DNA of 64,000 bases from Poa pratensis (lineage: Eukaryota > Streptophyta > Magnoliopsida > Poales > Poaceae). The stretch covers positions 20,622,288 through 20,686,287 of the forward strand of contig CAMZMU010000096.1 of assembly GCA_947311845.1 (NCBI GenBank), in the 5' to 3' direction. Position numbers and translations under genes: made by a program. The notes beneath the pieces are model-generated. The model did no database searches and had not been told where the DNA came from. It worked only from the letters and a program-made list of their open reading frames with translations. This document shows, piece by piece, positions 23,951-32,550 of this stretch (position 1 is the stretch's first letter; each line of letters begins with the position of its first letter).

Positions 23951-23963
23951 AAGCTTGGGGGAG
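23951..23963 (+). promoter_or_regulatory. Polypurine-tract-like motif after the env-position ORF
   Basis: AAGCTTGGGGGAG closely matches the polypurine tract next to the 3' LTR (AAGCTTGGGGGGG, 25718-25730). It may be a second plus-strand priming site. Confidence 0.45.
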
Positions 23964-25717
23964 TGCCGCGGTATCACATCATTATCTTTACCTTTTACTT
24001 TTCCATAAAGTCATATCGTGAGTAGGGAAGTTATCTTATATGATGGTTTGCAATGTGGAAGTATCTCTCTTTTAGTTGGTTATCTATGTATCCCTTGGTG
24101 TGAGTTGCCGTTATGAAATATTAATGAGAAGTTTTATCATTTACTTTCTGCATACTTTATTTTAGCTTGCAATTCTCTTTCATATTGATAACCTTGTTGT
24201 TAGTATAGGGATCACTTTTTAGAGCACCAAGTTAATCTTTTTGGTTTTGGCAAACTTAGCATTGGTCAGTAGTAGACAATACTTTGAGACTTAAGTAGAG
24301 AGAGGGAGTGCATGCAAATATATTATTCCATGATCTTTCTTTCTTTGTAGCTCATAAGCTTAGTATTCTTAAGTTAAACTATTTGTGCTTCTAAGGAAGA
24401 TTGCATGATTATTCTTATCACTTGTATAATTGTTTGTATCCCTCAACTCTTATGCTTGCTACATAACCTTGCTAGCCAAAGACCTGTATCGAGAGGGAAT
24501 GCTTCTCATACATCCAAACCTTGAGCCAAACCATTGCCATTCGAGTCCACCATAACTTCCTACTATATGGTATTTTGCGCCATTCCAAGTAAATACTTCA
24601 TGTGCTACCTTTAAATTATTCAAAACTTATTACTCCTAGTTTTGTGTCACTGTTTATTAGCTCATGAGGGTTCTGTAGAGTTTCTCTAGCACTTTTGTCA
24701 AACAGACTTTCACCAATGGACTAGTGGCATATACACCGCTTATCCAACAATTTGCAAAAAGAGCTGGCAAATGGGGTGCCCAGTCCCAATTAACTACAAC
24801 TTTCATTAATAATTCTCTTCACATGTTTTGCCCTGATTTATCAGTAAGCAACTTAATTTGCAAATAGACACTCCTCCATGGTATGTGAATGTTGGAAGGC
24901 ACCCGAGGATTCGGTTAGCCATGGCTTGTGTAAGCAAAAGGTTGGGAGGAGTGTCAACTATAAAGAAACTAAAATACATGTGTAAACAAAAGAGAAGAGG
25001 GATGATCTACCTTGCTGGTAGAGATAACGTCCTTCATGGGAGCCGCTCTTGAAAGTCTGGTTGACAAGGGGTTAGTGTTCACTTTACTACGATTCGTTGA
25101 CAACGACATACATAGCTCAAACAACTATTTTCATACTCTCTATATGCTTTGCAAAACTTAAAAGCTCTAGCACATGATTTAATCCCTGCTTCCCTCTGCG
25201 AAGGGCCTATCTTTTACATTATTGTTGAGTCAGTAAACCCATTCCTCTCTATCTCAAGCAAGCATTTGAGTTGTTGAGATCCAATTAGTTATATGTGTTG
25301 ATACTTCTAATCATATCTCTCATTTCCTTGTTTCGCACAATAGCTTTTATCCGAATGAATATAACTTTGAAAGTTATCAATGACTGTAAGGAGACTGTTA
25401 TGATTAAGGCATGTAAGTTCTGCTATATAAGCTCTGATATAAAGACTCTTCTCGAAAGATAAGTATGATCTGTTAATTGTTCTCTGACCAAGAGTTTAAG
25501 TTTGCCTTCACCAATCATGGTTCTCTTTATGCACTTCATCGTGGTTCCCTTTACTTATTTCAAGTTAGATTATATGAAGGGAAGTTGCTGTCTAGAATGA
25601 CTTGTGTATCAATGAATGTGATGCTTCTTGTCCGTATTTTATTTATCGACACTTTGCTCCATAAACTTGTGGTCATGTTTACTGAGCTCAGTTTTCGCTT
25701 GGGGACAAGCGAGGTCT
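23964..25717 (+). other. 3' untranslated region of the Athila-type element
   Basis: About 1.75 kb of AT-rich DNA without a conserved frame lies between the env-position ORF and the 3' polypurine tract. Long 3' spacers of this kind are usual in Athila elements. Confidence 0.75.
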
Positions 25718-25731
25718 AAGCTTGGGGGGGT
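25718..25731 (+). promoter_or_regulatory. 3' polypurine tract of the Athila-type element
   Basis: AAGCTTGGGGGGG plus one T directly precedes the 3' LTR start at 25732, the position needed to prime plus-strand DNA. Confidence 0.85.
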
Positions 25732-27233
25732 TGATACGTCCATTTTGCATCACTATTTTATATCATAATTTACTGCTATTCATCGATATATTTCATATTT
25801 AGAAGTGTTACTTATGTTATTTTACCTATTTTGCATGTTTGATGAATAATGGAGAATTGGACACCGGAGTCAGGATTCTGCTGGAAAAAGCACCGTCGAG
25901 ATGCACTATTTCTGAAGATCAATAAATCGAAGGAGACATATGGAAGTTCCTATTTTACCAGAAGATGGAGGAGGCCAAAAGGGGAGGCTGAGAAGGGCCA
26001 GGTGGGCCCTCCTCACCCTGGCGCGGGGGCCCCCAGCCGCGCCGCCAGGTGGTTTGGGGGCCCTGGCCCACCTCAGCCGTTCCCCCTTCGCGTACTTGAC
26101 CCCCTCGGAACCCTAACACACAGAGGGGCCATCGAAATATTCCGCCGCCTCCACGAGGCGGAAAACACCAGAGAGCGAAAAGCTCCCCTGCAGGAAGAAA
26201 TCTGCCGGGGGAAATTCCCTCCCGGAGGGGGAAATCGTCGCCATCATCACCGTCATCGAGCTGGACTTCATCGGGATCATCATCATCATCATCTCCACCG
26301 CCAACACCATCATCACCGCCGCTGCACCCGTCTCCGCTATAACATCTAGGGCTGAATCTTGTCTATTTCATAGGGGAAACTCTCCCGGTGTTGATTACTC
26401 TTGTTATTGATGCTATTGGGTGAAACCATTGGACTAAGGTTTATGTTCAGATTGTTATTCATCATCATATCACCTCTGATCATGTTCCGTATGATGTCTT
26501 GTGAGTAGTTCGTTTAGTTCTTGAGGACATGGGAGAAGTCTTGATGTTAGTAGTGAACTATGTTGAGTAATATTTAATGGTTTGATGCTTAAGTTGTGGT
26601 GTTATTCTTCTAGTGGTGTCATGTGAACGTCGACTACATGATACTTCACCTTTATGGGCCTAGGGGAATGCATTGTGTATTCGTTTGCCAATTGTGGGGT
26701 TGCCGGAGTGACAGAAACCTGAACACCCGTTGGTATATCGATGCATGAGGGATAGCAGGATCTCAAAGTTTAAGGCTGTGGTTAGTTTATCTTAATTACT
26801 TTCTTGTATTTGCGGATGCTTGCAAGGGGTATAATCACAAGTATGTATTAGTCCTAGGAAGGGCGGTGCATTAGCATAGGTTCACCCACACAACACTTAT
26901 CAAAACAATGAAGATTAATCAACTATATGAAGCGAAAGCACTTGACAATATTCCCGTGTGTCCTCAAGAACGTTTGGTCATTATAAGTACAACAACCGGC
27001 TTGTCCTTTGCTGTAGAAAGGATTGGGCCACTCGCTGCAACTATTATTACTGCATTTTATTTACTTGTACTTTATTTATCTGTCATATCAAAAACTCCTA
27101 AAAACTTGTCTGAGAGCATTTACAGTGAATCCTTCATCAAAACCGCTTGTCAACACCTTCTGCTCCTCGTTGGGTTCGACACTCTTATTTATCGAAAGTA
27201 CTATAATGCACCCCCTATACTTGTGGGTCATCA
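25732..27233 (+). repeat. 3' LTR of the Athila-type element
   Basis: 1502 bp and nearly identical to the 5' LTR. Differences seen: one T extra after GGAAG, GATGATGG against GAAGATGG, a lost A in CCAAGG, an extra C in GCCGCC, one C fewer in GCACCC, three substitutions in the TACTACGATACAC segment, and T to C in GGGTTATCA. Confidence 0.95.
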
Positions 27234-27238
27234 TCAGT

Positions 27239-28417
27239 CCAGGAAATGTTGGCAAGGTATGCAAACTTCAGCGTTCCATTTATGGACTGAAGCAGGCATC
27301 TCGGAGCTGGAATCTTCGCTTTGATGAGGTGATCAAAGGTTTTGGATTTGTCCAAAATGTGGAAGAGACCTGCATTTATAAGAAAATGAGTGGGAGCTCA
27401 GTTGCATTCCTAGTTCTATATGTGGATGATATATTACTAATTGGGAATGATGTGGAACTTCTGAAAAGCGTGAAGGAATATTTAAACAGTAAATTTTCAA
27501 TGAAGGACTTAGGAGAAGCTGCATACGTATTAGGCATTAAGATCTATCGTGATAGACCCAGGCGCCTACTAGCGTTATGTCAAAGTACTTACCTTGACAA
27601 GATATTGAAGAAGTTCAATATGCATTTGGCAAAGAAAGGTCTTGTGCCAGTTGTCAAGGGAAAAACATTGAGCATGGCTCAGTGTCCACAGACGGCTCTT
27701 GAAAAAGCTGAGGTGGATGGCACTCGATATGCTTCGGCTATAGGATCGATCATGTATGCCATGTTAAGTACTCGACCCGATGTGGCATTGGCTCTTAGTC
27801 TGACGAGTCGATTCCAGAGTAATCCTAGCAAGGATCATTGGATAGCTGTTAAGAACATACTGAAGTATCTTAAGTATACCAAGGACATGTTTCTTGTTTA
27901 TGGAGGCTGTGAAGAGGAACTTGGCGTAACAGGTTACGTTGATGCAAGTTTCTGCACAGATCCCGATGACTTGAAATCGCAAACAGGCTATGTGTTTAAG
28001 GTGAACGGAGGCGCTGTGAGCTGGAGAAGTGGGAAGCAACCCATAGTCGCCCAATCTACAATGGAATCGGAGTATATTGCTGCAACGAATGCTGCAAATG
28101 AAGCTGTTTGGCTCAGGAAGTTCATCATCGAACTCGGAGTGTTCCCCAGTGCGCGAGATCCTGTGATTATCTTCTGCGACAACACAGGGGTCATTGCCAA
28201 CGTGAAGGAACCAAGGTCTCACTCCACCGCCAAACATATTCTCCGACGCTTCCATGTCATACGGCAGTACGTCAAGGGAGGCGATGTGAAGATTTGCAAA
28301 ATACACACGGACCTGAATGTTGCAGATCCGTTGACGAAACCTCTTCCACGAGACAAGCATGAAGAACACCGTAATGCTATTGGTGTCAAGCTTTTACCAA
28401 GTTGTAAACTAGATTAA
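27239..28417 (+). CDS. Copia polyprotein, second part (C-terminal RT and RNase H)
   Basis: The copia frame resumes right after the TSD and runs 392 codons to TAA at 28415-28417. It has the rest of the reverse transcriptase (LQRSIYGLKQASRSW; catalytic YVDDILLIG at about 27419; FSMKDLGEA) and an RNase H domain (GYVDASFCTD; SGKQPIVAQSTMESEY; CDNTGVIA; KHILRRFHVIRQYV). Joined to 14036-16837 and leaving out the insertion, the copia polyprotein is about 1326 residues with no stop or frameshift. Upstream, the gypsy LTR happens to be open in the same frame from 27023, so a chimeric frame of 464 codons exists but is not a natural copia protein. Confidence 0.93.
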   Translation, partial: PGNVGKVCKLQRSIYGLKQASRSWNLRFDEVIKGFGFVQNVEETCIYKKMSGSSVAFLVLYVDDILLIGNDVELLKSVKEYLNSKFSMKDLGEAAYVLGIKIYRDRPRRLLALCQSTYLDKILKKFNMHLAKKGLVPVVKGKTLSMAQCPQTALEKAEVDGTRYASAIGSIMYAMLSTRPDVALALSLTSRFQSNPSKDHWIAVKNILKYLKYTKDMFLVYGGCEEELGVTGYVDASFCTDPDDLKSQTGYVFKVNGGAVSWRSGKQPIVAQSTMESEYIAATNAANEAVWLRKFIIELGVFPSARDPVIIFCDNTGVIANVKEPRSHSTAKHILRRFHVIRQYVKGGDVKICKIHTDLNVADPLTKPLPRDKHEEHRNAIGVKLLPSCKLD

Positions 28418-28431
28418 TTTGTACTCTAGTG

Positions 28432-28443
28432 CAAGTGGGAGAC
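28432..28443 (+). promoter_or_regulatory. Polypurine tract of the copia element
   Basis: CAAGTGGGAGAC directly precedes the 3' LTR. GTGGGAGA next to TGTTGGA is the usual arrangement in BARE/Angela-like elements. Confidence 0.85.
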
Positions 28444-30097
28444 TGTTGGAGATATGCCCTAGAGGCAATTAATAAAGTGATTTTATTTGTCATATCTCTT
28501 ATTGTTCATAATACGTTTTAATACCATGCTATAACTGTATTACTCGGAAACATAATACACGTATGGTATAGAAACAACCAGGTCCCTAGTAGCCTCTACT
28601 TGACTAGTCCGTTGTGTAACAGATGGTCAAGGTTTCCTGATCATGGCATTAACCGGTTAACGACGGAGTCATATCATTGGGTGAATGATTTGATGGACAT
28701 ACCCAAAATATATATAGAAACGTAGTTTCAGATCTTGGACCGTGAGATTATATCAAATCGCTGCTTCTGAAAGATACAGCTGATCGCACCTAACGTCATG
28801 TCTCATACGCACGACAATAAGGGTGACAACTTTGGGTATTGGAAGGAAGTAGTCGGGGCGAGTAATCAATAGCGGGAATTGCCAATCCGCATAGCAGGAT
28901 AGATACTCTGGGCCCACTCGGTGAGATTACATCTAATGAGCTTGCAAGCATGTTACTAGGTCACGGGGATGTAACATCACAGACGAGAGAAGATAGATTG
29001 TCAAGGATGAGGTCAAGCTCGGTAAAATGTGATACCGGAGAACGACACTCGACAATCTAAGTATCACCAGGCAAGAGATTGAAACTGGAAGTCTACAGGT
29101 TCAAACGAATAAAGAGACATTCGTGGACACACAGGGGCTATCATGGATATCCAGATTCCGCTGTTAGTCGATTGATCGGAGAGAGAGTCTCGATCATGTC
29201 TGGAGTGATCCCGAACCGTGGGGTAACACACTTAAGGGTGGGTGACGATTAGATTGGATTTAGAGAGAATGAGAAACAGGAACTCCGGAAGTGTTCTGGA
29301 GCTCCGGAAGTGTTCCGGTAATTGTCCGATGATCGATCGGAGGCCACGAAATATGTTTCGGGGTCCGAATGAATTAAATAATATGTATCTAATATTAATA
29401 AGTGTTATTAATGATTAAATACATGTTTTATTTAATTAATTTCGAAATTAAAAGGCATTAAAAGTTAAATGGGCCTTAGAGGCCCATTCGGGGAAAAAGA
29501 AAATAAAAGGGAAAAAAAAAAGGGGGGCTGCCACCCTAGTGGGCCACATGGGGCCCACTAGGGCAGCCGCACCCCCCCATGGCCGGCGCACCCCCATGTG
29601 AGAATAGTCCCACATGGGGGAGCCAAGGAGGTTGGCCTCCCTCCCTCTCCTTTATATAGGAGTGCCCCCATGCCTTGAAAATTGCCCATCTCCTTTCTTC
29701 TTCTCTCCTACCTTGAACGGGGTTCCGATTCTGGAGCTTTGTACGAGGAGAGAAGTCTCTCTATAGTTTGCACACCACCGTGCTGCTAGATCCACTCTAC
29801 CACTTCCGCTGCTCTGCTGGATCTGGAGCCCGGAGGTCGTCATCCACACCGTACGTGTGTGGAACCGCGAGGCGCCATCGTTTGGCGCTGGGAGCTGTCT
29901 ACTTCCTCTACACGACCCTGAGGTCGGCTTCGTCGTCTCCATCGACAACGTTTGTGCGGGAACGTGATCCCGCTTCCGGTCTACAAGGGTATGTATTCTG
30001 ATCTTCTTCTGTATAGTATATCTGCATAGAATAGATCTTGGCTAGTTTACGGTTATCGTTGCTAGGAATTTTTTTTTTCTGCCTACGATTCCCAACA
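28444..30097 (+). repeat. 3' LTR of the copia element
   Basis: 1654 bp, about 99 percent identical to the 5' LTR. TATA-like TTTATATAGG lies at 29651-29660. Indels against the 5' LTR fall mostly in A, C and T runs. Confidence 0.95.
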
Positions 30098-30102
30098 TCA
30101 TC

Positions 30103-31589
30103 CGGTTTAAAAGGCCTATCACAAAAATCAAACTCTTCCTATTTGTAAGGCCCACTGTTTTTAGAATATGCAAATATAGCTATGTCCACATTAAATTCTA
30201 TCAGATTTTGGCTCTGAATGTAGAATCAACTAATGCATGAAGGAGTAAGAAGGCCATGCATGTAGCATTAATATGTTATCTAGAAGTTAACTATGCCCTC
30301 TTGGTTGATGTGATTTGCAACAAGAGTCGAAAAACTGGAAAGGAGGGACTACAATCTTACCGAATTTAATGTTATATTTCTTATTTGACATTTTGAACCA
30401 CATAAAAATTACTAAATATTAGTTGTAACATATTTCATATAGTCATAATTCATATAGTTAAAAATACATTTGCATTGAGCTATATTTAAACTAATATTTT
30501 GTAGCATATTTTTCTTCCTGAGTTAATTTCAGATAACTGCATAAACTACATAGTATATATGGATTCTCAAATATCTTAAAAGTGGGTTTTAGTGTACGAT
30601 TTGCAAAGCATATTTGTAACAACTTCTAGAATATAAATTGAACGTTGGCATGAATGTTTACCATATAAAATATGTCTTACAAGTTAACGTGGGTACAATA
30701 CTAAGGTTGACTTTTAATTTTACGATTTGACCTTTTTGCAATTGCAGGCGCATGCCTGACTAGTAGCTAAGCTAAAACTTACGGCTCCAATAAACACCGT
30801 CTAGGCCCCTGAACATGCACCGCAAGTTTGAATCGACAAGAAGTGACCGGGATCCTTTTATTTGTTTGGTCCTTACTTCAAGGTAGGAGATATTCATTAC
30901 CGACCATTTCATGTGCCATATTGTTTCTGACAGGAAAAACCATCATTACGGCGTTCTCTTGCCCGTTTTTAAGTTTTCTCGCCCAATTTCCGTGTCCAGT
31001 GGTAAAGGAGACATCGTCTCGGCGTTTTCCCGCCTGTTCTCCTTGCTGTACCGGACTATTTTTGTTTTGGCGTTTTCCCACCCATTTATGTGTCGACGTT
31101 TCCCTGACCTTCTTTTTTTTTTTCCCTTTTCCAGCTGGTTTTAGGGTTTTCGTGCCCAATTTTCAAATATTGTCGTTTCCCCTCCTGTTTTATGTGGACA
31201 ATATTTTCAAATTTTTATCTATTTTTTTTTCAAAGAAAGCTGGCATAACATGTTCGGGAGTATTTCGTGCCAGACCGACCCATGAATGCTACGCCGTTAC
31301 TTAAAAACACCTTTAAGCTGAATCTCCCAAAGGAATTCTGATCTCACTGAAAAAAATCCGTTAAAATATTGGATCTCAACCCACACTACAACTCTAAAAT
31401 GATAGTGCACGAACTTAAAAAACAACACACCAGTTCTAAACAAAACACTAGCGCGCATCAGCTAGCAGAGCATGCATGAGAGCAATGAAGAACGAAACAT
31501 CAAGGCGACGTGATCGAAGAACGGCGGTTGCCTACTTGCGCCGCTACTGTTCAAGTGTTCATGTGGCCGAGTCTCAGTGGCACTGAGGA
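30103..31589. other. Intergenic, no gene recognised
   Basis: AT-rich flank of the copia insertion. At 30950-31230 is the longer copy of the repeat also seen at 10320-10470 (TTTTCCCGCC words, CCCAATTTTCA, CAAATTTTTATCTA). No conserved frame is present; the 158-residue frame at 30828-31304 is phenylalanine-rich low complexity. Confidence 0.45.
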
Positions 31590-32000
31590 CTAACAGAGAA
31601 GTCGACCACGGGGAATGACCTGGATAGCGCCCGGCGTGGACCTGAGCTCGTCGCCGTCGCGGCTGACCGTCCGAATGCCGACCCATGGGATCACGACCTT
31701 CACCTTCACGCCCTCCAGGCCGCTTATCGAGCCGTCCTGGATGTTCCCGGCGAGCCTGCTGCTGTAGTGAAGGCTGAAACCGCCGACGCGCAGCCTGCAG
31801 TCATCGGAGTAGTGCGCCTCGAAGGAGCCGTCCGGCCGGAGCTCGTAGCTTTGCACGCCCTCCGGGATGATGCCCGGTGGGAAGCCATATTGCTGTAGCA
31901 TTTTGTATGCCGTAGGCACCGTCCTGGGCTGGTTGGCGCTAGTGGCGATGAGAAGGACGGCTGCCACCGCCGTAGTGAGGAAGAGACAAGGATTCGACAT
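31590..32000 (-). CDS. Secreted DUF538 family protein
   Basis: A single-exon gene of 136 residues. An N-terminal hydrophobic signal peptide (FLTTAVAAVLLIATSA, cleavage probably near residue 22-24) is followed by a complete DUF538 domain: the opening YKMLQQYGFPPGIIPEG, YELRPDGSFEAHYSDDC with the usual cysteine, the LHYSSRLAGNI..GSI strand pattern and the closing VKVKVVIPWVGI. DUF538 proteins are small plant-specific extracytoplasmic proteins of poorly known function; stress links and pectin or lipid binding have been proposed. The start is the only ATG that gives a signal peptide. The stop is TAG. A TATA box lies about 100 bases upstream. The length is normal for the family and there is no sign of breakage. 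Confidence 0.88.
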   Translation of the reverse strand: MSNPCLFLTTAVAAVLLIATSANQPRTVPTAYKMLQQYGFPPGIIPEGVQSYELRPDGSFEAHYSDDCRLRVGGFSLHYSSRLAGNIQDGSISGLEGVKVKVVIPWVGIRTVSRDGDELRSTPGAIQVIPRGRLLC

Positions 32001-32101
32001 TGCTGATGCTTGGGCTATCAGGTAAAGTAATTGGACGCCTCAAGTTTCGGATGCCTCTAACTGTCGTAGATATATTTGCGTAATTGTGTAGGTGCTACCG
32101 T

Positions 32102-32112
32102 GTATATATATG
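32102..32112 (-). promoter_or_regulatory. TATA box of the DUF538 gene
   Basis: Read on the minus strand the sequence is CATATATATAC, about 105 bases before the ATG at 32000. This spacing suits a plant promoter with a 70-base leader. No other promoter element was identified. Confidence 0.5.
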
Positions 32113-32373
32113 TAGATAGAGCTAAACAAAAAATGTTTCATGTGCAAGAAATGAGTATCTACAAAAATTAGTAAAAAATACGCTGATGCCAATGGTCATA
32201 TAAATTACTAGATAACCACGAGATACTATACAGCTCATGTAATATCCCAGTCATAGATACAGTATATCTTTACAGTTAATTGGGGTGATTTTATTTGTTG
32301 AGAATATTTGGGACGGATTTTTTTAGTCGAATTGGGATGGTAATTTTTCTAGTCTATTAATGGCAAATAAATA

Positions 32374-32548
32374 CTCCCTCTGTCTCGTATTATAAGATGT
32401 TTTAGATTGTTCGGAATCGGATGTATATAAACATATTTTTATATAGATTCACTCATTTTGATCCATATGTAGTGGATATTGAAATCTCTGAAACATCTTA
32501 TATTATGAAACAGAACGAGTTTTTTTTTTTTTTTGGAAACAGAGGGAG
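32374..32548. mobile_element. Stowaway MITE with an inner T-run
   Basis: The left end CTCCCTCTGTCTCGTATTAT and the right end AACAGAGGGAG are flanked by TA (32372-32373 and 32549-32550). An inner end CTTATATTATGAAACAGAA.. at about 32491-32519 pairs with the left arm. A T run of about 15 bases (32520-32534) then separates it from the outer end, so the right end appears partly duplicated. Confidence 0.85.
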
Positions 32549-32550
32549 TA

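Larger units (their letters stand above)
16838..27233 (+). mobile_element. Complete Athila-type Ty3/gypsy retrotransposon nested in the copia element
   Basis: Two 1502-bp LTRs (16838-18339 and 25732-27233) start TGATACGTCCATTTTGC and end ATCA. The 5-bp TSD TCAGT (16833-16837 and 27234-27238) duplicates copia reverse transcriptase codons. The element is 10,396 bp. The gag-pol order, a tRNA-Asp-type primer site, the reverse transcriptase sequence and an extra ORF after pol place it in the Athila lineage. By eye the LTRs differ by five substitutions (about 0.33 percent) and four one-base indels, so it is younger than its copia host, as nesting requires. Confidence 0.95.
11303..30097 (+). mobile_element. 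Complete Ty1/copia LTR retrotransposon, split by a nested gypsy element
   Basis: The 5' LTR (11303-12961) and 3' LTR (28444-30097) begin TGTTGGAGATATGCCCT and end CCCAACA. A perfect 5-bp TSD, TCATC, lies at 11298-11302 and 30098-30102. Without the nested insertion the element is about 8.4 kb. The order gag, protease, integrase, reverse transcriptase, RNase H is that of copia. The LTR start resembles the BARE/Angela/WIS group of Triticeae (known families), but the exact family is not assigned. By eye the LTRs differ at about 17 sites in 1655 bases, near 1 percent, so the insertion is a few hundred thousand years old if a grass LTR rate near 1.3e-8 per site per year applies. Confidence 0.95.
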
